Of a stretch of DNA of 34,741 nt, positions 14,064-24,174 are shown one piece after another; the stretch's first letter is position 1; every line of letters starts with the position of its first letter. The DNA is from Hydrogenophaga sp. (GTDB lineage Bacteria > Pseudomonadota > Gammaproteobacteria > Burkholderiales > Burkholderiaceae_C). A program made the position numbers and the translations under genes. The stretch lies in the NCBI RefSeq assembly GCF_026125825.1, contig NZ_JAHCKK010000051.1, forward strand, positions 1 through 34,741, written 5' to 3'. Below the pieces are notes generated by a model, which was not told the DNA's origin, did no database searches, and saw only the letters and a program-made list of their open reading frames with translations.

Positions 14064-16340
14064 ATGTCACCCCGACTCGCCGCCCTCCTCCTCCATGGTC
14101 TTGCCGGCGCGCTCGCCCTGTTGCTGACCGGCACACCCGCGCTGGCGCAGACGGCAGCGGCGCCCGAGCCCCAGGCCAAGCGCCCGCGCGTGGGTCTGGT
14201 GCTCTCGGGCGGCGGGGCGCGCGGCTTCGCCCACGTGGGCGTGCTCAAGGCGCTGGAGGCGGCGCGCGTGCCGGTGGACCTGATCGTGGGCACGTCGATG
14301 GGCGCGATCGTCGGCGGGCTGTACGCCAGCGGCATGACGGCGGACGAGCTGGAGCGCGAGATCCTCGCGGTGAACTGGGGCGACCTGTTCGAGCGCCGCG
14401 AGCCCCGCCAGCTGCTGTCGCAGCGCCGCAAGGAGGAAGATTTCGAGCTCTCGCCGGTGCTGATGCTGGGTTTTCGCGACGGCGCCTTCGTGCTGCCCAC
14501 GGGTGCCGTGTCCACCCGCTCGCTGGAGATGCTGCTGCGGCGCTACACGCTGTCCACGCGCCACCTGGCGAACTTTGACGGCCTGCCCACGCCGTTTCGC
14601 GCGGTGGCCACCGACATGGAAACGGGCAAGCCCGTGGTGATGGACAGCGGCGACCTGGCGGCCGCGCTGCGCGCGAGCATGTCGGTGCCGGGCGTGTTTT
14701 CACCGCTGGCGGTGGACGGGCGCATCCTCGGCGACGGCGGCCTGGTGGACAACCTGCCGGTGGCCGTGGCGCGCCGCATGGGGGCGGACGTGGTGATCGC
14801 GGTCAACATCGGCACGCCGCTGGCCGGGCGCGAGACGCTGGGCAGCGTGGTGGGCATCACCACCCAGATGGTCAACATCCTGACCGAACAGAATGTGCAG
14901 GCGAGCATTGCCACGCTCACGCCGGACGACCTGCTGCTGACGCCGCCGCTGGGCCAGCTCACCTCGTCCGATTTCAGCCGCGCGCCCGAGCTGGTCAGGA
15001 TCGGCAACGACTACGCCAGGACGGTCGGGGATGCGCTGGCGCGGTTCTCGGCGGACGCGCCGCGCTACCAGCGCTGGGTGGCCGCGCGCGAGGCGCAGGA
15101 GAAGGCGAACAGCGGTCGCATCGGGACCGTGGCAACCGTGAGCTTCGAAGGCGTGAACGAGATCCGCGCGCAGCGCCTGGCCACCGCGCTGGACACCTCG
15201 GAAGGCCAGCGGCTGGACGTGCCCAAGCTGGAGAACGACCTGCAGCGGCTCGCGGCCATGGGCGACTTCGAGGCGGTGGACTACACGCTGACGCGGCGCG
15301 AGGACGGTGCCGAAGACCTCCGGCTGCACCTGCGCGAGAACACCTGGGGCCCGAACTACCTGCGCGTGGGCCTGGACCTGCGCACCGACTTCCAGGGCCA
15401 GGGGGCGTTCAACCTGCGCCTCAGCCACAACCGCCACTGGCTTAACGACAGCGGCGCCGAATGGCGCAACCGCGTGCAGGTGGGCGAGACCGTGGGCCTG
15501 TATTCCGAGATCTACCAGCCGCTGACGCTGCGCAGCGACCGCTTCGCGGCCGCCTACGTGGATGCGAACCTGCGCAAGGTGGAGCTGTTTGGCACCGATG
15601 GCGAGGCCCTGGCACTGGCGCAACGGCAGAGCCTGCGGGTGGGCGCCGACATCGGCTGGCCCATGGGCCTGATCGGCAATGTCGGCGACATGCGCGTGGG
15701 CGTGGTGGCGGCGCAGCGCAAGGTGAGGCCCGAGCTGGTCGCGGCCAGCATCGCGACCACCACCACTTCACTGAAGTGGCGCGAGGTCGGCCTGCGCGGC
15801 GCGGTGATCGCCGACCAGCTGGATTACGCCAACTTCCCGTCGCACGGCTACCGCGCGCAGGGCGAGGTGGTGTTCGGCCGGCGCAGTTTCGACGGCGCGC
15901 GCAGCAGCAGCTTCACGAGCTTCGAGGGCACGGCGACGGCGGCGACGAGTTGGGGACCGCACACCCTCAACGTGGGTGCGCGTCTGGCGAAGACGAACCA
16001 GATTCCGCTGGGCGCCATCGACGAATACTCGCTCGGCGGTTTCCAGCAGCTCTCGGGCTACCGCGTGGGCCAGGTGGCCGGCAACTACCTGGTGTTCGGA
16101 CGCCTCACCTACTACCAGCGACTGCCCTGGAGCGTGGGCGTGGCGCGCGCCCTGTTCGTGGGCGGCTCGCTGGAGGCGGGCAACGCCTGGACGGCGCGCC
16201 GCGACATTTCGCTGGGCGACCTGCGCGCGGGCTCCAGCCTCTTCGTGGGCGCGGACACCGGCATCGGCCCGCTCTACCTGAGCATCGTGAGCGCGCCGCG
16301 CGGCTACACCGGGCTCTACCTGTTCCTGGGCCGGCCCTAG
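14064..16340 (+). CDS. PlpD-like patatin phospholipase with POTRA and outer-membrane barrel (type Vd)
   Basis: A 758-residue exported protein. The signal peptide spans 1 to about 28 (cut after ALAQ). The patatin domain (about 41-300) has the oxyanion motif GGGARG (49-54), nucleophile Ser78 in GTSMG, and catalytic Asp224 in DGG. A single POTRA domain (about 350-430: VSFEGVNEIRAQRL...LQRLAAMGDFEAVDY) follows, then a C-terminal 16-strand-type beta-barrel (about 440-758) ending in YTGLYLFLGRP. This is the architecture of type Vd autotransporters such as Pseudomonas PlpD, which display or release a phospholipase A1. Start ATG 14064 gives a proper signal peptide; the frame is open upstream but codes for nothing signal-like. 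It stands alone; a GC-rich repeat lies about 40 bases downstream. Confidence 0.93.
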   Translation: MSPRLAALLLHGLAGALALLLTGTPALAQTAAAPEPQAKRPRVGLVLSGGGARGFAHVGVLKALEAARVPVDLIVGTSMGAIVGGLYASGMTADELEREILAVNWGDLFERREPRQLLSQRRKEEDFELSPVLMLGFRDGAFVLPTGAVSTRSLEMLLRRYTLSTRHLANFDGLPTPFRAVATDMETGKPVVMDSGDLAAALRASMSVPGVFSPLAVDGRILGDGGLVDNLPVAVARRMGADVVIAVNIGTPLAGRETLGSVVGITTQMVNILTEQNVQASIATLTPDDLLLTPPLGQLTSSDFSRAPELVRIGNDYARTVGDALARFSADAPRYQRWVAAREAQEKANSGRIGTVATVSFEGVNEIRAQRLATALDTSEGQRLDVPKLENDLQRLAAMGDFEAVDYTLTRREDGAEDLRLHLRENTWGPNYLRVGLDLRTDFQGQGAFNLRLSHNRHWLNDSGAEWRNRVQVGETVGLYSEIYQPLTLRSDRFAAAYVDANLRKVELFGTDGEALALAQRQSLRVGADIGWPMGLIGNVGDMRVGVVAAQRKVRPELVAASIATTTTSLKWREVGLRGAVIADQLDYANFPSHGYRAQGEVVFGRRSFDGARSSSFTSFEGTATAATSWGPHTLNVGARLAKTNQIPLGAIDEYSLGGFQQLSGYRVGQVAGNYLVFGRLTYYQRLPWSVGVARALFVGGSLEAGNAWTARRDISLGDLRAGSSLFVGADTGIGPLYLSIVSAPRGYTGLYLFLGRP

Positions 16341-16380
16341 AGACATCCGCCGGCGCGCCAAGCCCCCTTCCAGAGACAGC

Positions 16381-16448
16381 GCGGAACCGGCTTCGCCGGG
16401 CCGCTGCTGTCGCCCCCTTGAGGGGGTCGCGCGCAGCGCGGCGGGGGT
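16381..16448. repeat. GC-rich dispersed intergenic repeat, copy 1
   Basis: It shares with copies 2 (21050) and 3 (26098) the order: GCGGAACCGGCTT, CGCCGGGCCGC, a short variable part, a CCCCTTGAGGGG-type palindrome, then GGTCGCGCGCAGCGCG and GCGGGGGT. It contains three small stems (CGGC/GCCG, CCCCCTTGAGGGGG, CGCGCAGCGCG). It sits between the convergent patatin and thioesterase genes and ends 2 bases before the thioesterase stop. Confidence 0.9.
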
Positions 16449-16450
16449 GT

Positions 16451-17272
16451 TCACTCCTTGTAATAAACGATCTGGTGCGTGGTGGCGAGCAGCACGCCGG
16501 CCTCGTTCCAGAGCTGCGCGGTCTGGTCGAAGAACCCGTTGCGGAAGGCCTGCGCCTGCGCCTGCGCCAGCAGCCACCCGCTGCCCGTGGCGGCATGCTC
16601 GGCCGAGCCGGCGTGGAAGTACACCGTCATGGACACCGTGCCCGTGGGCACGGGCCTGGCACGGCGCAGCCAGACGCGCGGGTAGAACACATCGGCCAGC
16701 GCGGACAGGCTGGTGAAGTCCAGCCCGCGCTGCGGTTCGTCGCGCACCCACATCTGGATCAGGCTGGTGTCGCCCTGCCCGTCCCAACGCTCGGGGATGG
16801 TGCCGGTGATGAAGCGCATGGCGTAGCGCTGGGGCCAGGCCACCTGCGGCGCGATGGTGACCCGCGCAACGCGGTCGGGCGCGGGCACGGCGGGCATGGG
16901 CTCGTCGTCCACACCCCAGGTTTCGCGCCGCACGGCGGTGACGGCCGTGCCGGTGAGCACCGTGGCAGGCACCCCGTCGGCGCCGGGCTGCGTGATCTCC
17001 ATCACCCAGTGCTGGGTGGATCGGTTGGTGCGCACCGGCCGCGCGGAGATCGCGAACTCGCCGTCGGCCAGCGCGGCGGCGTAGTTCACCGTGAGCGAGA
17101 TGGGCTCACCCAGGCGCTCAGGGTGCTGCATCACCGACTGCATGACCGTGGCAGCGGTGACCCCGCCGAACGGCCCCACCATGTTGGCGTAGGCGGGGGA
17201 GGTGGCGCCACGGTATTGGTGGGCGCCGGTGGGGTGCAGCGCGACGGCCTGGTCGAGAGCGTGTGTGGTCAT
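16451..17272 (-). CDS. Acyl-CoA thioesterase family protein (double hotdog, TesB-like)
   Basis: A 273-residue protein that looks like two fused hotdog domains. The first is around 15-120 (GATSPAYANMVGPFGGVTAATVMQ, the helix-wrapped hotdog start) and the second around 150-273 (RRARPVPTGTVSMTVYFH...TAQLWNEAGVLLATTHQIVYYKE, the typical closing strand). Such proteins hydrolyse acyl-CoA to free acid and CoA in the cytosol. Start ATG 17272 (MTTHALDQ) fits the domain; the longer open frame upstream is Arg-rich and lies partly in the thiolase. No ribosome site is obvious. It is the last gene of the beta-oxidation run, 104 bases after the thiolase stop, and that gap could carry a separate promoter. 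A role in relieving CoA sequestration is inferred. Confidence 0.82.
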   Translation of the reverse strand: MTTHALDQAVALHPTGAHQYRGATSPAYANMVGPFGGVTAATVMQSVMQHPERLGEPISLTVNYAAALADGEFAISARPVRTNRSTQHWVMEITQPGADGVPATVLTGTAVTAVRRETWGVDDEPMPAVPAPDRVARVTIAPQVAWPQRYAMRFITGTIPERWDGQGDTSLIQMWVRDEPQRGLDFTSLSALADVFYPRVWLRRARPVPTGTVSMTVYFHAGSAEHAATGSGWLLAQAQAQAFRNGFFDQTAQLWNEAGVLLATTHQIVYYKE

Positions 17273-17376
17273 GCGATCAGTGTGCAAGAGGCCCGAACAA
17301 TTCAACGTCCACCACGCGACAGTCCGTCCGGAGCGCCGCCGCGCCGCTCCAGCGGTGCGCGGCGCGCGGTGGGTCG

Positions 17377-18582
<1,206 letters not shown>

Positions 18583-18592
18583 GGGGGTGTCC

Positions 18593-20992
18593 TCAGTTGC
18601 GCACCGGTTTGCCGGTGTTCAGCATGCCCAGGATGCGCTCCTGCGTCTTGGGATGCACGATCAGCGAGCAGAAGGCCTGGCGCTCCAGCGTCATCAGGTA
18701 GTCCTCGTTCACCAGCGTGCCGGGTTCGACGTCGCCACCGGTGACCACGTTCGCGATCAGCGAGGCGATGTGGAAGTCGTGCTGGCTGATGAAGCCCCCG
18801 TCGCGCATGTTGACCAGGCTGCCCAGGATGGTGGCCTTGCCGTCGCGGCCGGCCACCGGGAACAGGCGCTTGTGCGGCGCGCGGTAACCCCCGTTGAACA
18901 GGCCCTTGGCCTCGTTGATGGCGACATGGAGCAGCTCGTCCTTGTGCGGCACGATCACGTCGGAATGCAGCACGTAGCCGAGCTGGCGCGATTCCAGCGC
19001 GCTGGTGCCCACCTTGGCCATGGCCGCGGCGGTGAAGCCTTCGGTGAGGAAGGGCAGCAGGTCCTTTCCCGTGGAGGTCTCGGCGTTCTCGGCCGCGCGG
19101 CGGGCGATGTAGGTCAGGCCACCCGCACCGGGCACCAGGCCCACGCCGACTTCCACCAGGCCGATGTAGCTCTCCATGTGCACGACGCGGCGCGCGCTGT
19201 ACACGGCCATCTCGCAGCCGCCACCCAGCGCCAGGCCCCGCACGGCGGAGACCACCGGCACGTTGGCGTAGCGCAGGCGCAGCATGGTCTGCTGCATGAA
19301 GCCTTCGGCGTCTTCGATGGCGCTCACGCCCACGGCCATGAAGGCCGGCAGCATGGCCTGCAGGTCGGCACCGGCGCTGAAGGGCTCGTCGCCCGACCAG
19401 ATCACCAGGCCCTGGTACTCCTTCTCGGCCAGGTCCACGGCGGCCATCAGGCCTTCGCACACCTCGGGGCTGATGGCGTGCATCTTGGTCTTGATGCTGG
19501 CGATGAGCACCTGCTCGTCCAGCGTCCAGAGGCGGATCGAGTCGTTCTCTTCAAGCGTGCTGCCGGCGGTCTCGAACTTCGGGCCGGCTTCGCCGAGCAG
19601 CAGCTCGGGGAAGTGCTGGCGCTGGTAGACCGGCAGTTGCCGGCGCGCCTCGAACGCGCCCTTGGCGGGGTTCCACGAACCCTGGGCGGTGTGCACGCCA
19701 CCGGCCTCGGCCACCGGGCCCTTGAACACCCACTCGGGCAAGGGCGCCTGGCTCAGCGCCTTGCCCGCGTCGATGTCTTCCTGGACCATCTTCGCCACCT
19801 CGAGCCAGCCGGCTTCCTGCCAGAGCTCGAACGGGCCCTGTTTCATGCCAAAGCCCCAGCGCATGGCCTGGTCCACGTCGCGCGCGGTCTCGGCAATGGT
19901 CGCCAGGTGCACAGCCGCATAGTGGAAGCTGTTGCGCAGGATGGCCCAGAGGAACTGGCCTTGCGGGCCCTCGCTGTGGCGCAGCAGCTTCAGGCGCTCG
20001 GCGGCCGGTCGCTTGAGCATGCGGCCGTAGACCTCGTCGGCCTTCTCGCCACCGGGCACGTACTCGCCGCTCTCCAGGTCAAAGCGCAGGATGTCGCGGC
20101 CCACCTTCTTGTAGAAGCCGGCCTTGGCCTTCTGGCCCAGGTTGCCGGCCTCGATCAGGGCCTTGAGCACGGGTGGCGTGCCGAAGCTGCCGTAGAACGG
20201 GTCGGTCTCCAGGCTCAGGTTGTCCTGCAGGGTCTTGATCACATGGGCCATGGTGTCCAGGCCCACCACGTCGGCGGTGCGGAAGGTGCCGCTGCTGGCG
20301 CGGCCCAGGCGCTTGCCGGTGAGGTCGTCGACCACGTCGTAGGTCAGGCCGAAGTTCTCCACCTCTTTCATGGTGGCCAGCATGCCGGCGATGCCGATGC
20401 GGTTGGCCACGAAGTTGGGCGTGTCCTTGGCGCGCACCACGCCCTTGCCCAAGCCGCTGGTGACGAAGGTCTCCAGGTCGTTGAGGATCTGCGACTCGGT
20501 GGTGGGCGTGGCGATCAGCTCCACCAGCGTCATGTAGCGCGGCGGGTTGAAGAAGTGGATGCCGCAGAAGCGCGGCTTGATCGCCTCGGGCAGGGCCTCG
20601 CTGAGCTGGGTGATCGACAGGCCCGAGGTGTTGGAGGCGACGATGGCGTGCTCGGCGATGAAGGGCGCGATCTTGGTGTAGAGGTCGAGCTTCCAGTCCA
20701 TGCGCTCGGCGATGGCCTCGATGATGAGGTCGCAGTCGCGCAGCTGCTCCATGTGCTCTTCGTAGTTGGCCTGGCCGATCAAGTCGGCGTCGGCCGCCAC
20801 GCCCAGCGGCGACGGCTTGAGCTTCTTCAGGCCTTCCACCGCCCGGGTGACGATGCCGTTCTTCGGGCCTTCCTTGGCGGGCAGGTCAAAGAGCACCACC
20901 GGCACCTTGACGTTGACCAGGTGCGCAGCGATCTGCGCGCCCATCACGCCTGCGCCGAGCACGGCGACTTTCTTCACTTGAAATCGGTTCAT
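18593..20992 (-). CDS. 3-hydroxyacyl-CoA dehydrogenase/enoyl-CoA hydratase (FadN-type order)
   Basis: A 799-residue bifunctional enzyme. The N-terminal 3-hydroxyacyl-CoA dehydrogenase has the NAD motif GAGVMG (13-18), the catalytic region GIHFFNPP (about 145) and LVELI. The dehydrogenase C-domain follows. The C-terminal third is a crotonase-type hydratase (FSAGADLQAM, ALGGGCEMAV, GLVPGAGG). Classical E. coli FadB has the reverse order (hydratase first); dehydrogenase-first is the FadN/PA-type form of about 790-800 residues. It catalyses hydration of enoyl-CoA and oxidation of 3-hydroxyacyl-CoA. AAGGAAACC precedes the ATG. The gene before it ends at 21125; GC-rich repeat copy 2 lies in the 132-base gap. 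Confidence 0.93.
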   Translation of the reverse strand: MNRFQVKKVAVLGAGVMGAQIAAHLVNVKVPVVLFDLPAKEGPKNGIVTRAVEGLKKLKPSPLGVAADADLIGQANYEEHMEQLRDCDLIIEAIAERMDWKLDLYTKIAPFIAEHAIVASNTSGLSITQLSEALPEAIKPRFCGIHFFNPPRYMTLVELIATPTTESQILNDLETFVTSGLGKGVVRAKDTPNFVANRIGIAGMLATMKEVENFGLTYDVVDDLTGKRLGRASSGTFRTADVVGLDTMAHVIKTLQDNLSLETDPFYGSFGTPPVLKALIEAGNLGQKAKAGFYKKVGRDILRFDLESGEYVPGGEKADEVYGRMLKRPAAERLKLLRHSEGPQGQFLWAILRNSFHYAAVHLATIAETARDVDQAMRWGFGMKQGPFELWQEAGWLEVAKMVQEDIDAGKALSQAPLPEWVFKGPVAEAGGVHTAQGSWNPAKGAFEARRQLPVYQRQHFPELLLGEAGPKFETAGSTLEENDSIRLWTLDEQVLIASIKTKMHAISPEVCEGLMAAVDLAEKEYQGLVIWSGDEPFSAGADLQAMLPAFMAVGVSAIEDAEGFMQQTMLRLRYANVPVVSAVRGLALGGGCEMAVYSARRVVHMESYIGLVEVGVGLVPGAGGLTYIARRAAENAETSTGKDLLPFLTEGFTAAAMAKVGTSALESRQLGYVLHSDVIVPHKDELLHVAINEAKGLFNGGYRAPHKRLFPVAGRDGKATILGSLVNMRDGGFISQHDFHIASLIANVVTGGDVEPGTLVNEDYLMTLERQAFCSLIVHPKTQERILGMLNTGKPVRN

Positions 20993-21049
20993 GGGTTGGT
21001 TTCCTTTACGCGCCTTGCAACGCGTGAGGGGTGGTGATCAAGGGACGCC

Positions 21050-21118
21050 GCGGAACCGGCTTTGCCGGGCCGCAGGTGGCGCTCCCTTGAGGGGGTCGCG
21101 CAAAGCGCGGCGGGGGTG
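21050..21118. repeat. GC-rich dispersed intergenic repeat, copy 2
   Basis: Same order of blocks as copy 1: GCGGAACCGGCTTTGCCGGG, then CCGCAGG, a CTCCCTTGAGGGGG palindrome, GTCGCGCAAAGCGCG and GCGGGGGT. It lies 6 bases beyond the DUF2147 stop, inside the beta-oxidation operon, where it could act as an mRNA-stabilising or attenuating structure. Confidence 0.9.
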
Positions 21119-21124
21119 CATTCT

Positions 21125-21562
21125 TCACTCGACGCGGATCCACACTTGGGTGCGGTAGAACGGGCCGATGTAGCCACGCATTTCCAGCTTCTTGCCGTCT
21201 TCGACGGGCCTGAGGCGCGTGCGGTAGACCTTGCCGTTGTTCGGATCGACGATGTCGCCGCCCTCATAGACGGCTTTGTCGTCGGCGCTCTGCTTGAGGT
21301 TGCGCAGGATGGTCATGCCCAGGATGGGCTTGTCCTTGCGCTCGTCGGTGCACTTGTCGCACACCGCGTCCTGCTTGCTGCTGGGGTCCAGCAGCTTCTC
21401 GATGGTGCCGCTGTAGACACCGTTGCTTTCCTTGATGCGCACCAGGGACTTCTCTTTCTTCGAGTCGTCGTCGATCGTCTTCCAGAGCCCCACGGGCGAC
21501 ATCTGCGCGAGCGCGTGGCCGGCGACAAAGAGAAGCGAAACGGCCAACGTGGTCTTGATCAT
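21125..21562 (-). CDS. DUF2147 domain-containing secreted protein
   Basis: A 145-residue protein with a clear Sec signal peptide (1-19, cut after AHALA). The mature part is the DUF2147 fold: MSPVGLWKTIDDDSKKEKSLVRI, then SNGVYSGTIEKLL, GMTILRNLK, EGGDIVDPNNGKVYRTRL, and the close LEMRGYIGPFYRTQVWIRVE. Two cysteines (CDKC) probably form a disulphide. The function of DUF2147 is not established; it is lipocalin-like in shape and found in many proteobacteria. A good AGGAG precedes the ATG. It starts 38 bases after the acyl-CoA dehydrogenase stop, within the operon. Its link to fatty-acid use is inferred from position only. Confidence 0.9.
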   Translation of the reverse strand: MIKTTLAVSLLFVAGHALAQMSPVGLWKTIDDDSKKEKSLVRIKESNGVYSGTIEKLLDPSSKQDAVCDKCTDERKDKPILGMTILRNLKQSADDKAVYEGGDIVDPNNGKVYRTRLRPVEDGKKLEMRGYIGPFYRTQVWIRVE

Positions 21563-21600
21563 GAAAGTCTCCTGGTGATGGTGGGAAAGGCAACGCGTGT

Positions 21601-23397
21601 TTACGCCAGCGCCGCGTCGGTGTCCATGAGAACCTTCGAGCCGGCGCGGGCGGTGCGCATCAGCGTCGCGGTCTCGGGGAAGAGCTTGGCGAAGTAGAAG
21701 CGCGCGGTCTGCAGCTTGGCGGTGTAGAACGGGTCGGTGTTGCCGGCCGCGATCTCGCGCAGCGCGACCTGCGCCATGCGGGCCCAGAAGTAGCCGAACA
21801 CCAGGTGGCCGGCCACGCGCAGGTAGTCCACGGCGGCAGCGCCCACTTCGTCGGCGTTCTGCAGGCCCTTGAAGCCGATCTCGGTGGTGAACTTGGTGAT
21901 CTGCTCACCCAGCACGGCCAGCGGGTTGATGAACTCGGCCATCTTCTCGTTGACGCCCTCTTCCATCACCAGCGCGCCGACGAGCTTGCCGAACTTCTTG
22001 AGCGTGGCACCGTTGTTGCCCAGCACCTTGCGGCCCAGCAGGTCCAGGCTCTGGATGGTGTTGGTGCCTTCGTAGATCATGTTGATGCGCGCGTCGCGCA
22101 CATACTGCTCCATGCCCCATTCCTTGATGTAGCCATGGCCACCGAAGACTTGCTGGCACTGCGTGGCGGCGTTGTAGCCGTTGTCGGTCAGGAAGGCTTT
22201 GGTGATGGGGGTGAGCAGCGACAGCATTTCGTCGCTGTCCTTGCGCACCTTCTCGTCGGGGTGGTTGTGCGCCTTCTCCAGCAGCACCGAGCAGAACATG
22301 GCCAGCGCGCGGCCGCCTTCGGCGTAGGCCTTGGCGGTGAGCAGCATGCGGCGCACATCGGGGTGCACGATGATGGGGTCGGCCGGCTTGTCCTTGGCCT
22401 TGGGCCCGGTCAGCGAGCGCATCTGGATGCGGTCCTTGGCGTAGGCCAGCGCGTTCTGGTAGGCCACCTCGGTCAGGCCCAGCGACTGGTTGCCCACGCC
22501 CAGGCGGGCCGCGTTCATCATCACGAACATGGCCTGCATGCCCTTGTTGGGTTGGCCCACCAGGGTGCCGATGGCGCCGTCGATGACGATCTGCGCGGTG
22601 GCGTTGCCGTGGATGCCCATCTTGTGCTCCAGGCCGCCGCAGTAGATGCCGTTGCGCTCGCCCAGCGAGCCATCGGCCTTCACGTGGTACTTGGGCACGA
22701 TGAACAGGCTCACACCCTTGATGCCCGGAGGGGCGTCGGGCAGGCGGGCCAGCACCAGGTGGATGATGTTGTCGGCCATGTCGTGTTCACCGGCGCTGAT
22801 GAAGATCTTGTTGCCGGTGAGCTTGTAGGTGCCGTCGGCCTGGGGTTCGGCCTTGGTGCGCATCAGGCCCAGGTCGGTGCCGCAGTGCGGTTCGGTCAGG
22901 CACATGGTGCCGGTCCACTCGCCGCTGGTCATCTTGGGCAGGTAGGTCTTCTTCTGCTCGTCGGTGCCGTAGGTGTGCAGTGCGGCGTAGGCGCCATGCG
23001 TGAGGCCGGGGTACATGGTCCAGGCCTGGTTGGCCGAGTTCATCATTTCGTAGAAGCACTGGTTGACCACCAGCGGCAGGCCCTGGCCGCCGAACGCGGG
23101 ATCGCACGACAGCGCGGCCCAGCCGCCTTCGACGTAGGTCTTGTAGGCGTCCTTGAAGCCGGTCGGCGTCTTGACTTCGTGCGTGGTCTTGTCCAGCGTG
23201 CAGCCTTCGGTGTCGCCGCTGATGTTGAGCGGGAAGATCACCTGCGTGGCGAACTTGCCGGCTTCCTCGAGCACGGCGTTGATGGTGTCCGCGTCCACCT
23301 CGGCATGCTGGGGCATGGCCTTGAAGTCGTCGGTGACCTTGAGCACTTCGTGCATCACAAACTGCATGTCTCGCAGGGGCGGGTTGTAAACGGGCAT
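21601..23397 (-). CDS. Acyl-CoA dehydrogenase, about 600-residue type with C-terminal domain
   Basis: A 598-residue FAD enzyme for the first step of beta-oxidation. Segments in order: N-terminal helical domain, the FAD-contact MCLTEPHCGTDLG (165-177), the beta domain (GNKIFISAGEHDMADNIIHLVLARL), the C-terminal helical domain (RLGVGNQSLGLTEVAYQNALAYAKDRIQMRS), QVFGGHGYIKEWGMEQYVRD (417-435), and the catalytic base Glu443 in MIYEGTNTIQ. A further domain of about 130 residues (470-598) is typical of the long class, which tends to act on medium to long acyl-CoA. I chose ATG 23397 (MPVYNPPLRD) because CAGGAG lies just upstream and family members begin this way; the open frame further up belongs to the TetR gene region. 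It lies 40 bases after tetR. Confidence 0.93.
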   Translation of the reverse strand: MPVYNPPLRDMQFVMHEVLKVTDDFKAMPQHAEVDADTINAVLEEAGKFATQVIFPLNISGDTEGCTLDKTTHEVKTPTGFKDAYKTYVEGGWAALSCDPAFGGQGLPLVVNQCFYEMMNSANQAWTMYPGLTHGAYAALHTYGTDEQKKTYLPKMTSGEWTGTMCLTEPHCGTDLGLMRTKAEPQADGTYKLTGNKIFISAGEHDMADNIIHLVLARLPDAPPGIKGVSLFIVPKYHVKADGSLGERNGIYCGGLEHKMGIHGNATAQIVIDGAIGTLVGQPNKGMQAMFVMMNAARLGVGNQSLGLTEVAYQNALAYAKDRIQMRSLTGPKAKDKPADPIIVHPDVRRMLLTAKAYAEGGRALAMFCSVLLEKAHNHPDEKVRKDSDEMLSLLTPITKAFLTDNGYNAATQCQQVFGGHGYIKEWGMEQYVRDARINMIYEGTNTIQSLDLLGRKVLGNNGATLKKFGKLVGALVMEEGVNEKMAEFINPLAVLGEQITKFTTEIGFKGLQNADEVGAAAVDYLRVAGHLVFGYFWARMAQVALREIAAGNTDPFYTAKLQTARFYFAKLFPETATLMRTARAGSKVLMDTDAALA

Positions 23398-23437
23398 GGG
23401 GAACTCCTGTGCTGGGTTTGTGAAAAGGCGAAAAGGA

Positions 23438-24145
23438 TCAGCCCTGCGGCTTGCGCGCAGGAACCGGGGACCGGTGGGCGCGCACGGGGGCGTCGCCGGG
23501 GGCGTGGCTGTAGCGCTCCACGATGCCCTCGAACGCCTGCAGCGCGCGGCGCACCGAGTCGGGGCTGCGCAGGAAACGGGCTTCGTAGTGCAGCGCGAGG
23601 ATCTGTGCGTGGATTTCAAACGCCATCTGTGACGCGTCGGTGTCGGCCGCGAGGTGGCCTTCCTCGATCGCGATCTCGACGGCGCGGCGCATGGCGGTGA
23701 GCCAGGTATTGACCGAACTGGCCAGCGCGTCGCGCACCGGGCCGGGGCGGTCGTCGAATTCGACCGCGCCACTGATGTAGATGCAACCCGAATCGATCTC
23801 GACGGAGGTGCGCTTCATCCAGTTGTCGAACAGCTTGCGCAGGCGCGGCAGGCCACGCGGCGCCACCATGGCCGGGTAGAACACCTCGTCCTCGAAGCGC
23901 GTGTGGTACTCCCGCACCACCGAGATCTGCAGCTCCTCGCGCGAGCCGAAGTGGGCGAACACGCCGGACTTGCTCATCTGCATGACCTCGGCCAGCGCGC
24001 CGATGGACAAGCCTTCCAGGCCGATCTGCGTGGCCAGGCCCAGCGCGGCATCGACGATGGCGGCCTTGGTCTGCTGGCCCTTCTGCAAGGGCTTGTGGGC
24101 CGGTGCGTCGGCGCGCGCGCGGCGGGCAGTGGGTGTGACGCTCAT
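23438..24145 (-). CDS. TetR family regulator heading the beta-oxidation operon
   Basis: A 235-residue protein. Residues 1 to about 22 are a basic tail. The TetR HTH lies at about 25-75 (TKAAIVDAALGLATQIGLEGLSIGALAEVMQMSKSGVFAHFGSREEL), and the ligand domain follows, ending in a basic tail (RAHRSPVPARKPQG). The gene is first in the minus-strand run of fatty-acid genes, with the dehydrogenase 40 bases later, so the likely effector is a fatty acyl-CoA, as in FadR/PsrA-type TetR proteins. The long inverted repeat at 24181-24212 just upstream is the obvious candidate operator. Start ATG 24145 places the HTH at the usual depth; upstream codons run through the inverted repeat and are not protein-like. 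Confidence 0.88.
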   Translation of the reverse strand: MSVTPTARRARADAPAHKPLQKGQQTKAAIVDAALGLATQIGLEGLSIGALAEVMQMSKSGVFAHFGSREELQISVVREYHTRFEDEVFYPAMVAPRGLPRLRKLFDNWMKRTSVEIDSGCIYISGAVEFDDRPGPVRDALASSVNTWLTAMRRAVEIAIEEGHLAADTDASQMAFEIHAQILALHYEARFLRSPDSVRRALQAFEGIVERYSHAPGDAPVRAHRSPVPARKPQG

Positions 24146-24174
24146 GGGGTCGGTCCTGGTTGGATGAGGGCTCG

